64,000 nucleotides of DNA from Vibrio maritimus (GTDB lineage Bacteria > Pseudomonadota > Gammaproteobacteria > Enterobacterales > Vibrionaceae), in assembly GCA_000755425.1 (NCBI GenBank), contig BBMT01000018.1, positions 1 through 64,000 on the forward strand, given 5' to 3'. This document shows, in pieces, positions 18,067 to 28,737 of this stretch (positions are counted from its first letter, which is position 1; every line of letters starts with the position of its first letter). A program made the position numbers and the translations under genes. Under the pieces are notes generated by a model. It searched no databases, was not told the origin of the DNA, and was given only the letters and a program-made list of their open reading frames with translations.

Positions 18067-19445
18067 TTACTTTCTTAAGATATTGAGGATTTCTTCTGTC
18101 ATCTGTGTCATTAGTTTTACATCTGAGATAGATTCTACATTCAGCCTTACAACAGGTTCTGTATTCGAAGAACGTAGATTAAATCTCCACTCTGAAAACT
18201 CTAAGCTAATACCGTCCGTTTCATCAAAAACCAATGCTTCATCTTTATAAGCGTCTAAAACTCGGCTAATCGCTTGTTGAGGGTCAGCAAGCTTTGAGTT
18301 GATTTCACCAGATGAAGGGTACGCAGATATGCGCTCTTTCACGGTTTCAGACAACTTCATATTTTTAACTGAGAGTAGTTCTGTTACCAAAAGCCAAGGA
18401 ATCATACCTGAGTCACAATATGCAAAGTCACGGAAGTAGTGGTGGGCACTCATCTCACCGCCATAAATTGCATCTTCTTTACGCATGCGTTCTTTGATAA
18501 ATGCATGGCCTGTTTTTGACATGACAGGTACACCACCAGCTTGGTTGACTACGTCAATCGTATTCCAAGATAGTCGTGGGTCATGAACAATCTTTCCACC
18601 CTTTTCTTTCTGCAAAAACGCTTCAGCAAGCAAGCCAACAATATAGTACCCTTCAATGAAATCACCATTTTCATCAAACAAGAAACAGCGATCGAAATCA
18701 CCATCGAAGGCAATGCCATATCAGCCTTATGTTCTTTCACTGCATTCGCGGTATCTTCACGACACTCGGGTAATAACGGGTTTGGGATACCATTCGGGAA
18801 ATTGCCATCTTCCTCGTGATGAACCTTAATAATTTCCAACGGAGTATTCAAAGCCTTAAAACGCGCTTCTAAAGAATCGATAACATGACCAGCAGAACCG
18901 TTACCCGAGTTGATCACTAGCTTCATCGGTTTGATATTTTCAGGGTTAACGTAACCCATTAAATGGTTAGTGTAGTCACTTAGGATATCAATCTTTTTGT
19001 AGGTACCTTTAGCTGCTACATCAACAAACACATTCTCTTCTGCAAGAGTCTGAATATCACGTAAACCTGTATCACCACTGATTGGTTTAGCGCCTTCACG
19101 CACCAACTTCATACCGTTGTAATCCATAGGGTTGTGACTTGCCGTTACTTCAACACCCCCATCAACGCCTAAATGAAAAGTGGCAAAGTAAACTTCTTCT
19201 GTACCCGATAGGCCTATATCCAATACATTAACACCTGCATCCATTAGTCCGTCGCTTAGAGATAGCTTTAATTCTTCACTCGTAAGGCGAACATCACCAC
19301 CGACAACGATCGATTTTTCACCTTCACTTTCGCTTTTTAAGAACTGCCCATATGCACGACCAATGCGGTAAGCGATATCATTATTGAGCTCTTCTCCAAG
19401 CTGACCGCGGATATCGTAGGCTTTAAAACATGTTAATTTAGTCAT
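18067..19445 (-). pseudogene. manB: Phosphomannomutase, split by one frameshift
   Basis: Converts mannose-6-phosphate to mannose-1-phosphate for GDP-mannose synthesis. The N-terminal frame (from 19445) carries the active phosphoserine loop TASHNPMDYNGMK. The metal-binding loop is broken: the reading switches at about 18715-18717, where adding one G (atggcattg to atgggcattg) gives HKADMGIAFDGDFDRC in one frame. The rest, including the RSSNTEP phosphate-binding loop, runs to 18067. Restored length is about 459 aa, normal for ManB/CpsG. The start overlaps the manC stop (TAATG). The break is probably a sequence error, because both halves are fully conserved. Confidence 0.9.
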
Positions 19446-20845
19446 TACTTACTTTCCTCTAAACGTACAACATCGTCTTCGTTTAGGTATGAACCTGATT
19501 GAATCTCGATTAGCTCCAATGGCATTTTACCTGGATTTTCCACCATATGGCTGACACCGACTGGGATATACAGTGATTGGTTTTCTGTGATGATTTGCTC
19601 TTTGCCATTGCTGCTCACCTTCGCCGTACCAGAAACCACAACCCAGTGTTCTGCACGATGATAATGCATTTGCAGTGACTGCTTTTTACCAGGTTGAACA
19701 GTGATTCGATTCACCTTATAACGATCACCGCCATCAATTGCATCTGATTTACCCCAAGGGCGATATACTTCACGGTGTTCACGATACTCCGCTCGATTTT
19801 CCGCTTTTAGGTGTTCAACAATCTTTTTCACTTGTTGTACGTTGTCTTTGTTAGCAACTAACACGGCATCCTTTGTTTCAACAACCACAATGTCTTTCAC
19901 GCCGACGGAGGCAACAAGTTTGTTTGGCGCATAGATATAACAGCCTTCTGTGTCCTCTATGATCGCATCACCATGAATAACATTGCCAGCATCATCTTTT
20001 TCAGACACTTCCCACAGCGCAGACCAAGAACCTACATCGCTCCATCCTGCATCCATAGGTACCACAACCGCTTTGTCTGTGCGTTCCATTACTGCGTAGT
20101 CTACAGAGTCATCTGGACACTTAAGAAAATCACTCTTCGCCACGCGAATAAAGTCCATATCCTCGACAGTACCCTCTGTTGCCTTTGAGCAACACTTATA
20201 GATTTCTGGAGAATACTTTTGCAACTCTTCGAGGAACACACTTGCCTTGAACATAAAACAGCCACTATTCCAATAATATTCACCACTGGCAACATACTGC
20301 TCGGCCACCTCAAGCTGAGGTTTTTCTACAAATTGGTCAACAACATAGGCATCATTACCTTGATTCGCTCCACGCTTAATGTACCCATATCCCGTTTCCG
20401 GTGCGGTAGGAACGATACCGAATGTCGCCAATTTCCCTGCTTCTGCAACGACTTGTGCTTTTCTAATGGAATTTTGAAAAGCTTCCGTATTCTGCACCAC
20501 GTGGTCAGCAGCTAAAACTAGCATGACAGGATCATCGCCATGAATCACTGCTTGCATTGCCGCTAAAGCGATCGCGGGCGCTGTATTTCGACCCGCCGGC
20601 TCCAAAACGATCCTCGCTCTCTGCCCATAAGTTCGAAGCTGCTCTGCCACTACAAAACGATGATCTTCGTTGGAAATGATAATGGCTTCCGACGAGGTCA
20701 TACCATCAATTCGATCCAACGTTGACTGCAACATAGTTAATGAGTTGTGATTATCCAGAGCTAAGAATTGCTTAGGAAATGCTGAGCGAGAGAGCGGCCA
20801 CAAACGAGAGCCAGATCCCCCAGCCATAATGACAGGTACAAACAT
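19445..20845 (-). CDS. manC: Mannose-1-phosphate guanylyltransferase / mannose-6-phosphate isomerase
   Basis: A bifunctional type II PMI/GMP making GDP-mannose. The N-terminal nucleotidyltransferase domain starts MFVPVIMAGGSGSRLWPLSR (pyrophosphorylase motif) and contains FVEKP. The C-terminal cupin has QMHYHRAEHWVVVSGTAK. I start it at the ATG before FVPVIMAGG, giving 466 aa as usual for ManC/CpsB; 19 upstream codons are open but non-homologous. It lies between manA and manB in the same orientation. Confidence 0.95.
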   Translation of the reverse strand: MFVPVIMAGGSGSRLWPLSRSAFPKQFLALDNHNSLTMLQSTLDRIDGMTSSEAIIISNEDHRFVVAEQLRTYGQRARIVLEPAGRNTAPAIALAAMQAVIHGDDPVMLVLAADHVVQNTEAFQNSIRKAQVVAEAGKLATFGIVPTAPETGYGYIKRGANQGNDAYVVDQFVEKPQLEVAEQYVASGEYYWNSGCFMFKASVFLEELQKYSPEIYKCCSKATEGTVEDMDFIRVAKSDFLKCPDDSVDYAVMERTDKAVVVPMDAGWSDVGSWSALWEVSEKDDAGNVIHGDAIIEDTEGCYIYAPNKLVASVGVKDIVVVETKDAVLVANKDNVQQVKKIVEHLKAENRAEYREHREVYRPWGKSDAIDGGDRYKVNRITVQPGKKQSLQMHYHRAEHWVVVSGTAKVSSNGKEQIITENQSLYIPVGVSHMVENPGKMPLELIEIQSGSYLNEDDVVRLEESK

Positions 20846-20933
20846 ATTACAACCTATTGATTTATAATTAACATTCTTAATTTCTTTAATTGAACAGCAC
20901 AAAGTTTCAAACCGTATTCAAACTTGTTCGTTA

Positions 20934-22142
20934 TCAACAGTAAGCTTTCGCTACACGGCCTTTTGCATTCAACGTGTATTCATCGACAAAGGCGGGAACA
21001 AATACTGATTGTCCCTTTTTCAACGTTAGAGATTGTCCACTTTTGTGAGTCAGCGTCGCATCGCAATCCAAAGACAATAGGATTTCCGCACTATTAGGGT
21101 AAACGAGTTGCGTGGAAGGTGATGCATAGATTGAAAACTTGAAATCTGGAACGGGTATTGGGTATGTTGATACCCCATCTTCAGTTTTTGGTTCTAGAAG
21201 CAACGAACTTCTTGGTTTCTCTTGAAAAAGGGTGCATTTTGCAAGTTCTTCAACGTCGATATACTTAGATGTAAGCCCTGCTCGTAATACGTTATCTGAG
21301 TTTGCCATCACTTCTAAAGCCGTGCCTTTTAAGTATGCATGTGGTGTACGAGCATCTAGAAACATTGCCTCACCCGGTTGAAGCGTAATCACATTTAGAA
21401 ACAATGGAGAAAACAGACCGATATCACCTGGATACTGCTCTGAAAGTTCCAAAATCAATGAAAATACCGGCTGATCCTTATTTTCACTGGCGAAACTTAG
21501 TAGTACTTCTAAAGCCTTCGCTTTATCGCCTCCAGACAAAGATAGCAAACCTACAAAGAACTCACGCAATGCTGCAGGTGTGTCGTATTTTTTGTAATTA
21601 TCTACTGCGTTTTTTACCAGTTCGATATCTAGCAGAGAGAAAAACGAAACAATTTCGGTAGAAGATCGAAAACCATTCATGGCCTGGTATGAGGTTAACG
21701 CATACACGAGTTCTGGCTTGTGATTAGGATCTTTGAAGTTGCGATGCGCTGCGTTCAACGGAATGCCAGCAAGTTCTTCTCGTTTATAGCCTTCTTCAGC
21801 TTCCACTTTGCTTGGATGGACTTGAATCGACAACGCTTTCTCAGCTGCCAATATTTTGAACAAATATGGCAGTTCACCGAACTTTTGACTGGTTTCTTCA
21901 GAAAGGTACTTGTCTCTATCAACATTGATCAGGTCAGATAATAGGATATCGTCATCTCGTACTCGGACACTAGAGCAGCCGTTTGGGTGGGCGCCCATCC
22001 ACATCTCAGCTTGTGGCTCGCCTTTTGAATTTTCTACACCAAACAGTTGATTTAATGATGAGACGCTGCCCCAAGCAAAATGCTGGATAACATTGCTCAT
22101 TGGGTAAAAGACTTGGGTTGAATTAATATTCATGGTCAACAT
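20934..22142 (-). CDS. manA: Mannose-6-phosphate isomerase, type I
   Basis: Interconverts fructose-6-phosphate and mannose-6-phosphate, feeding ManB and ManC. A 402-aa zinc cupin: the metal site is seen in LSIQVHPSK and NHKPELVYAL, with YLKGTALEVMANSDNVLRAGL near the active site. Three possible ATG starts lie close together (22142, 22133 and 22100); the first has GGGTAAG upstream. It is the first gene after the ops element at 22185-22195 and is about 90 bp upstream of manC. Confidence 0.93.
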   Translation of the reverse strand: MLTMNINSTQVFYPMSNVIQHFAWGSVSSLNQLFGVENSKGEPQAEMWMGAHPNGCSSVRVRDDDILLSDLINVDRDKYLSEETSQKFGELPYLFKILAAEKALSIQVHPSKVEAEEGYKREELAGIPLNAAHRNFKDPNHKPELVYALTSYQAMNGFRSSTEIVSFFSLLDIELVKNAVDNYKKYDTPAALREFFVGLLSLSGGDKAKALEVLLSFASENKDQPVFSLILELSEQYPGDIGLFSPLFLNVITLQPGEAMFLDARTPHAYLKGTALEVMANSDNVLRAGLTSKYIDVEELAKCTLFQEKPRSSLLLEPKTEDGVSTYPIPVPDFKFSIYASPSTQLVYPNSAEILLSLDCDATLTHKSGQSLTLKKGQSVFVPAFVDEYTLNAKGRVAKAYC

Positions 22143-22184
22143 AAACTTACCCGTAATCCGGGCTCCCCTTAACTTAATTCAGGT

Positions 22185-22195
22185 ACGCTACCGCC
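22185..22195 (-). promoter_or_regulatory. ops element (RfaH recruitment) in manA operon leader
   Basis: The minus strand reads GGCGGTAGCGT, matching the ops core of the JUMPStart sequence (GGCGGTAGNNT). It lies 42 bp upstream of the manA start and on the same strand. The wider JUMPStart context is only loosely conserved. RfaH would be loaded onto RNA polymerase here to read through the long AT-rich operon. Confidence 0.8.
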
Positions 22196-23101
22196 CTTGA
22201 GTCAAGCCCTCAAAAGCTAATTCTTTACTTTATATAAGTGAATCTTTAGGACCTGAGTACAATAAAGATAAATTTGATAGATTATATAGGAAATCGAGTT
22301 AAACCGCGATAGGTCACAAGGTACACCATGTATGAGAGCGTCATGCTAGAGCAAACGGTTCAACACAACGTGGAGTATGTCTAATGAAGAGAGGGCAGGA
22401 CTACACAACTGACTGATATTGTTTCAAGCTCAAAAGAAATTATCTATCTAAGTCCGCTTTATCGCTTGATTTTTTCTTTTAGGCTACGAGCAATAGCTTG
22501 CTCATTTCACTTCTGATTTCCATTTCTAGCAGTATTGTCAATTAAAACAGGTACAGGATAAAGATAGATCACCACCTTCATATGGATCCTCTCTATACAA
22601 ATGTGACAAAGGTCTCAGTAGAAAACCCCACAACATTCACACGGTAAATACTTACACCTCACATATAACCTCAACTGGACAAGCGTTAGCTACATATCGA
22701 GATAAAGCCATCTATTTAGCAACAGCAACGCCCTGATGCATATCGAGCACCATAAACAATATGCAACTCTGCCATATACCTCTCGCGTTATAACTGCACC
22801 TTATATGAACGTGATCACAACAAACAAAAATAAGCACTATCTAAATAGGTTACTATCACCCAAACAACCTTCTAAATTTCATGCAGTTGCCACACACTGC
22901 AACTAGTAACAATATCACTCACATGTATATTTGTATGAACGTCATAACCTATCAATACGGATCGCGACCACCCCAGAATTATCATATGATCTCAGGCCTA
23001 TAAGGAAAATAACTGAGTTCTTATAGGTAGATTTGGCACTAAAAACAATCATTGCCCGCGACTTAGCAGCAAAAACAGTTAGGATAGTTATGGCTTAGCA
23101 C
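22196..23101. other. Long AT-rich intergenic region between manA and wecA-like genes
   Basis: About 900 bp with no credible gene in any frame. It must hold the divergent promoters of the manA operon (minus) and of the wecA-like genes (plus). On the minus strand a perfect -10 hexamer TATAAT occurs at 22286-22281, without a clear -35 box. A short open frame of 18 codons from 22329 has no recognisable content. No RNA gene was recognised. Confidence 0.4.
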
Positions 23102-24207
23102 ATGTTCAGTGTTGTGATGAGCACCTTTGTGGTGTTGCTCGTCATGCATAAACTCGCACCTCTATTAGGTTTAGTAGATAACCCGGATTCACGTAAACGA
23201 CACACTGGTCAAATGCCCTTGGTAGGTGGCGTATCTATTGCAATTTCATTGTGCGGGACACTGTTACTCATTCCTAGCTTCATCCTTTCCAATACGTATT
23301 TGTCGTATCGATTGGCGCGTTAGTTTTACTGGGTTTGCTCGATGACCGCTACAATTTGAGCTGTCGCAGCCGATTGATTGTACAAGCACTTATCGCCTCT
23401 ATTGTGGCTGTGATGGCTGATGTGCAATTAGTAACCTTTGGTAATGCCTTTGGATTCGGCTACGTCAAGTTTGATTGGCTTGCATCACCGCTCCCTATTA
23501 TTGCGGTGATTGGCGCTATTAATGCGTTCAACATGGCCGATGGTGTTGATGGCCTGCTTGGCAGTTTAGCGTGTGTCGCTTTCAGTGAGCTTAGCCTCTA
23601 TTTGCTTTGCAAGGCGATACGGCCCACTTACAGTTGTGCCTGTTGCTAATGTGCGCCATCGGTCCCTATCTTGCCTTCAACTTAAGCCTACTCGGTAGCA
23701 AATATCGACTCTTCATGGGTGATGCGGGCAGTATGATGATCGGTTTTATCGTGGTTTGGCTGCTTTTCACACTGACTCAACCCACGGAGTCATCTCTCCT
23801 ATCTGATCTCAACAACTCGGTGCGACCGGTTACGGCATTATGGCTAATTGCGTCCCGCTCATGGATATGATTGCCATTATGGCAAGGTTAATGAAAAAGG
23901 GGCAATCACCAATAGCGCTCGACCGAGGACATCTTCACCATATTTTTCAGCGCATTGGATTCAACTCAAGACAAACACTGCTGATCATCACAGCTATCGC
24001 TACTGTATTTGCTTTCCTGGGCATCATCGGCGAGCTTGCGGTGCATCTGAATCAACCATGCTCTACCTATTCTTGGCACTATTTGGTTGCTATTACTGGA
24101 TATTATCAATAATTTTCAGGCTCACCGCATATATACGCTTGATGAAAAAAAGCAGCCTCAGCAGATCTCTGCGCGGTAGTCATACAAAAGAAACACACTT
24201 AAACTAA
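23102..24207 (+). pseudogene. WecA-like phosphoglycosyl transferase, copy 1, broken by four frameshifts
   Basis: A polytopic undecaprenyl-phosphate sugar-1-phosphate transferase of the WecA/MraY superfamily, in pieces in this sequence. The successive frames give LGLVDNPDSRKRHTGQMPLV, GLLDDRYNLS, INAFNMADGVDGLLG (catalytic DD/Asn region), FMGDAGSMMIG and DRGHLHHIFQRIG, in correct order and complete. Breaks lie at about 23299-23303, 23604-23608, 23850-23853 and 24038-24041; each is repaired by adding one base. The restored product has about 369 aa. It is a paralogue of the gene immediately downstream. Confidence 0.8.
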
Positions 24208-24374
24208 GTTCACAATTCGTGATATGCATCAAACTTATCAAAAAACCAACGAGACAAACACGGTTTATGCAACACAGCATTCATATGCAACCAAAAATTC
24301 AGTAGTATTATGCCACAGGTCACAAAAAAAGACCTCGAATACAAATAATTATAGAACAGTACTCAGTGGGATTT

Positions 24375-25453
24375 ATGCTATTGCTCCTCGGCTTCGTGGC
24401 GGTCACCGCTTCATTACTCTATTTTTTGCACGGCGACTGGCGAAAATTATTGGCCTAGTTGACAAACCCAATGCAAGAAAACACCACCAAGGCGTCGTAC
24501 CACTTGTTGGCGGAATTTCAATCTGTTTTACAGTGACTCTCACTGTACTAATGTTCGATATCGACATCGCTCACACGGGCCTATTCTTATTCTCTATCTG
24601 CACGCTAACGGTGTTAGGCGCACTAGATGACAAGTACGATATTAGCTTCAAATCACGGATGCTCTGCCAAGCCTTACTTTCACTTGCCATGATGCACTTC
24701 GCAAATCTAGAGCTACATACATTGGGAAACATGTTCGGTTTGGGTCACACAAACCTGGGTGGGTTTGCTACCCTTGTCACTGTTTTAGGTGTGATTGGTG
24801 CTATCAATGCGTTCAACATGGTTGATGGAATTGATGGGTTACTTGGTGGATTGTCGATTGTCTCGTTTAGCGCACTCGCATACCTGCTCTATCAAGAGGG
24901 GCACTCTGGCCTTGGCTTGCTTTGCCTCATATTTATTGTAGCTGCACTTCCTTACATAGGAATGAACCTTGGTTTATTGGGTCGACAGCGAAAGGTATTT
25001 ATGGGCGACGCCGGAAGTATGATGATCGGTTTTACCATCATTTGGCTACTGTTGAGCAGCAGTCAAGACAACTCCGGAGCTATTATGCGTCCAGTGACCG
25101 CACTTTGGCTGATAGCGCTACCATTAATGGATATGGTGGCTATCATGATTCGTCGAATTCGACGTGGCGACTCACCATTTCACCCAGACCGAGAACACCT
25201 TCACCATATCTGCCAACGTTTAGGGCTAAGCTCAAGACAAACGCTCTTTGCGATCTGCTTACTGGCATCAATGCTAACTGGTTTCGGCTTATATGGCGAA
25301 ATAGCGCAAATCCCAGAGCCCGTGATGTTCTACGCGTTTATTGCATGCTTTGTAGGCTATGCGATTAGCCTGTCTTACATCTGGCGAATTACACGCTTTG
25401 TACGAGCAAAACTTGGCCAAGAAGTCGAGCCGGAAACTGTTGCATTAAAGTAA
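24375..25453 (+). CDS. wecA: WecA-like phosphoglycosyl transferase, copy 2
   Basis: Transfers GlcNAc-1-phosphate (or a related sugar) to undecaprenyl phosphate. Conserved features: LVDKPNARKHHQGVVPLVGG, LGALDDKYDI, FNMVDGIDGLLGG, MGDAGSMMIG and DREHLHHICQRLG, plus about ten membrane segments. The main frame would start upstream at 24224 with a non-homologous leader. Adding one T to the T run at 24422-24427 joins a proper hydrophobic start (from the ATG at 24375: MLLLLGFVAVTASLLYF) to FARRLAKIIG, so I prefer that start, with one sequence error. Product about 360 aa. Initiates O-antigen or enterobacterial-common-antigen-like glycans. Confidence 0.88.
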
Positions 25454-25495
25454 CCAGTACACACCCAAAACAAGTATTAGACTGAAAGCCTCCCA

Positions 25496-25521
25496 CATGC
25501 TTACCTTTCACTGTAAGCATG
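25496..25521. repeat. Perfect inverted repeat downstream of wecA
   Basis: A 9-bp perfect stem (25496-25504 with 25513-25521) with an 8-base loop, 42 bp after the wecA stop. There is no T run, so it is not a classical terminator, but it may stabilise the mRNA end. Confidence 0.45.
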
Positions 25522-25599
25522 GAAGGTGTACCTCATCACAGAAAGTCCCCCCTTCAAACCCCATCACCTGGACCCTTCTGCCAGATAATTTTTGCGCAC

Positions 25600-25633
25600 A
25601 ACCTCTAATTGATAACCTTATAAATTAGAGGTT
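25600..25633. repeat. 11-bp perfect inverted repeat
   Basis: Arms at 25600-25610 and 25623-25633 (AACCTCTAATT and its complement) separated by 12 bases, in the gap upstream of the small membrane-protein gene. It could be an operator or a transcript hairpin; no flanking T run on either strand. Confidence 0.45.
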
Positions 25634-25762
25634 CATTCCAGTTTTAGCGACCAAGATTAATGTATCGATTCTAGCTGCCGTATTCTCACTGTGTGATTTG
25701 AATATAAGAAAACACTGCTTTAAGAATATTAGCAGGGTTCGGCAGTAGGAGGCTATTTCCCA

Positions 25763-25993
25763 ATGGCATTTGGACTTACACTTCGTTACGCGTCATTCCG
25801 CCACAAAAACAGAGGCATAGGACGGGCAATTGAACTAACAACGATCGTCATGGCCGTGATAGCACTGGATGTACTACTAAGTACCGACAATGTTCAATAT
25901 ATTGTTGCGGCACTCGCTGTAGTATTTACCTGTGTCGGTTTATTTTGGTTCTTTAAACAATCTGACGCGATGCGCCGTACCATGCCTGACTGA
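25763..25993 (+). CDS. Small membrane protein of unknown function
   Basis: A 76-aa frame with a good ribosome site (AGGAGG at 25747-25752). It begins with a basic segment (LRYASFRHKNRGIG), followed by two hydrophobic stretches (residues about 27-40 and 45-63) and ends charged. I do not recognise the family. It lies alone on the plus strand, convergent with rjg, whose stop is 36 bp away. Confidence 0.55.
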   Translation: MAFGLTLRYASFRHKNRGIGRAIELTTIVMAVIALDVLLSTDNVQYIVAALAVVFTCVGLFWFFKQSDAMRRTMPD

Positions 25994-26028
25994 GCATTGG
26001 ATGCGCCACGAGTTGCAAAGCAAACCGA

Positions 26029-27477
26029 TCATTCCACAATGCAAGTCCCAGGCGCTAGGTGAGGTGCCACACATTCCGCCAGCGCTTGCTTCGCTTTGCT
26101 ATCACCATGAATCAAGTGCAGTTGCTTTAGCTGGGATTTACAACCAACAATATAGTTTGTTAAATCTGTTTGGTCTGCATGGGCCGAATAGCCCGACATG
26201 CTGTAAACACTCGCTCTCACCGCCACCTTGGAATGTTCAATCAATACATGGCTTGCCTTCTTTTGCAATGAACGTCCCAGAGTCCCGCTTGCTTGATAGC
26301 CAGTGAAAACCACATCAGTACGAGCATCAGGTAATAACGCATGCAAATAATCCATCACTCTTCCTCCTATACACATACCAGACGCGGCGATGACAATCGC
26401 AGGTTCACCGGTAGAAGCGAGACGATTCACTAGTGCCTTATGCTCATGGTGACTGTCTATGACGACACATTGGCGAAAACCTAATGGATTGCGGCCAGCA
26501 TTTCGCTTATTCCTCGCCTAACGGCTCCAAAGTTTTCGATACTGTCGATAGGCTTTGGTTATTTGCGCGGCCATTGGGGAATCAACGATAATCGGTAGTG
26601 AGTCCGATAGCTGGTTTTTCTGCAGCAGCGACTCTATGGTATACAGCAGCTCTTGAGTTCGTCCGACACTGAACGCGGGAACAATGATCGTCCCACCATC
26701 GCGTAGACTCTTCATAATGATTGTGAGCAGTCGCTCGCCTCTAGCGGCCACGCTTTCATGCTGCCGGTTGCCATACGTACTCTCAATAAACAGATAATCA
26801 GCACGCTTTGGAGGCACAGGATCTGGTAGTAATGGCGTATCCTTAGGACCGAGATCACCAGAAAACACCACAACTTCTTGGTTTGGCAACTTAACCTCTA
26901 CAAACGCACTCCCCAATATATGTCCCGCCGGGCTAAAGCGGATATAAGTGAAATAACCGCGCTCCAAAGACTTAACGGGTACCCAAGATCCATAGTTGAC
27001 AGGCTTAAGTTGACGTTTGATTCGCTCTAGAATGCGCGCACGCTGTGGGCGCGTTAAATCAAGTTGCAGCCTGAGCCCATCATCCAATATCAGTGGCACT
27101 CGACGCGCCGTAGCGTGTGTACAGTAAATAGAGCCTTGAAACCCAGCGGCAATCAACCAAGGAAAACGCCCGATGTGATCGATATGAGCGTGAGTAAGCA
27201 CTAACGCACGAATGTGGGAAGTTCTAAATTCAATCTCCAACGATCCGTGCGCCGCATCATTACCTTAGAACAAACCACAATCAATGAGTAAGGCCTCTCC
27301 AAGTATGTTCAGCTCATGGCACGACCCTGTTACTGAGGCTTTGTCACCATGGTGGGTAACCTGCACCCCGTCCGTGAGAGTTCGCGCTACTTTTGGGTGC
27401 TGACTCTTTGTTGCTCGGTCACGATCCTTATTAGAGCGCGCCAATTGAATGGGTAGTTGATGGGGAGTAATAGACAT
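26029..27477 (-). pseudogene. rjg: MBL-fold RNA exonuclease-like protein with two in-frame stops
   Basis: A metallo-beta-lactamase/beta-CASP protein related to eukaryotic mRNA 3'-end processing factors, a standard border gene of Vibrio O/K-antigen loci. One reading frame covers the whole gene: VTGSCHELNILG, LTHAHIDHIGR (metal site), FSPAGHILGSAF, FSGDLG, ESTYGNR, VPAFSVGRTQELLY, ASGMCIGGR and the C-terminal YSAHADQTDL. It is interrupted by TAA at 27267-27269 (between GLF and GND, where Gln is expected) and TAG at 26518-26520 (between LWSR and ARNKR). No frameshift is needed, unlike most other broken genes here, so these are substitutions. Restored length is about 482 aa. Confidence 0.85.
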
Positions 27478-27643
27478 ACTGCCTCCTTGCCCTTTTGACT
27501 TTACCGAGCATAAGAAGCCGTATGTAGATTAGTGAGGAATAAGCTGATGTTTGTGAGTGACGGGGCATTCTTTAGGGAGTGCTTTCATGGAAAGGACATA
27601 GTACTGAAGGCAAATAAGCTAGCTTTGTTTTTGCTCGAGAATA

Positions 27644-28658
27644 TCATGCACACGCCAGCATCTGGCTTTTACCCGAGGCCCACGCTCGCTTGGTGCGCAA
27701 TGCGTAGCTCTCAAGCTCTTTGGTCGAGCCCACCGCGCAGCGAAACTTACCCCCAAAACTTTCTGAAAGCCTGAGCCATTCTTCAGCGTTCATCTCTAAA
27801 CGCTCAAGAAGTGTATTTTTACTAGCGCGAATATAGCCGCGCTTATTCGGCCTTATTACGCACCCCCAACTCTTCAACCAATGCGAAATAATCCAGTAGA
27901 GAAAACTCGACACCAAAACCAGGCTGCGCCTCTCGCTGATGACCCAAAAAGCCAACGAGTCCCTTGCGAGGTAGTGAATCAATCTCACCTTTACCCTTGT
28001 CTTGCTGACAGGCGACAGAATGGATCCGTTCATAGATAGAGGTAAATTCAGACTCCTCAAGAGATTGCGCTATATCGGCTCGAACTGGATTCAAATCTAC
28101 ATAGGCCATGCAACTGAGCAGCGCTTTTTCATCTAACAAGGCCTGAGACTTAAAACGTCCTTCCCAAAAACGACCTTTGCAGCCTTCTTCTTTATTTGCT
28201 TCACGAGCGACGTACTCATTGAGGTTACGCATAAACCACGAGATATCAGTCAAACGTTCACGCCACTCTCCAATCAGCTCTTGGGTTCTGTTCATTTTGC
28301 CCTTGGACTTGAGTTCACCATTAAGCCAACGACTTACCAACAACGGAGCTTTATATAAAGTCGTCCAGCGCCGAGCCACCTCTTCATCAGTCCATGATTC
28401 CGCTGTAGCAGTGTTAACATGCAGCACCAAATGATAATTGTTGGACATAATGGCATAAGCACATACGTCTACTGCAAACACCTGACTAAGCAACCGCATG
28501 CGCTCAACTATCCATACTCGACGGTGTTCAAAGCTCTGCCCTGAGTAAGCATCTTCGCCACATAAAAAAGCACGGCGCACACACCGTGAAATACAGTGAT
28601 AGTATGCCGTGTCTGGAAGAGAGATTTGTGTTGAGCGTGCTTGAGTCATTATGAACAC
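27644..28658 (-). pseudogene. REP-associated tyrosine transposase (RAYT, IS200-like), one frameshift
   Basis: A Y1-transposase-like protein, domesticated in many gammaproteobacteria to move REP hairpins. The N-terminal part has ISLPDTAYYHCISRCVRRA, then YAIMSNNYHLVLHV, where the first His of the usual HUH motif is Asn, and YVDLNPVRA with GRFWEGRFKSQ. The first frame stops at 27843. Removing one base from the C run at 27863-27867 joins it to VIRPNKRGYIRA...SKQ-like C-terminal sequence ending at 27644. Restored length is about 338 aa. A truncated second copy and REP-like repeats lie immediately upstream. An inner ATG (28649) may be the true start. Confidence 0.8.
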
Positions 28659-28710
28659 CAGTGAGCAAACTTTAAGCAGATATAGTAAGCCTAGTTGGTG
28701 ATTTGGGGAG

Positions 28711-28737
28711 CGTTAAATATATAGGTGTCCTATATTT
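28711..28737. repeat. REP-like hairpin 1
   Basis: A 27-bp unit beginning CGT(T/C)AA with a palindromic core (ATATAGG TGT CCTATAT), shared in layout with the units at 28983 and 29023. It lies between the full RAYT gene and its truncated copy. Confidence 0.6.

Noticed and set aside
27532..27774. 80-codon plus-strand ORF
   Set aside because: Overlaps the restored C-terminal part of the RAYT gene on the other strand and has no features of its own.
28177..28434. 85-codon plus-strand ORF within the RAYT gene
   Set aside because: Lies entirely antisense to conserved RAYT coding sequence.
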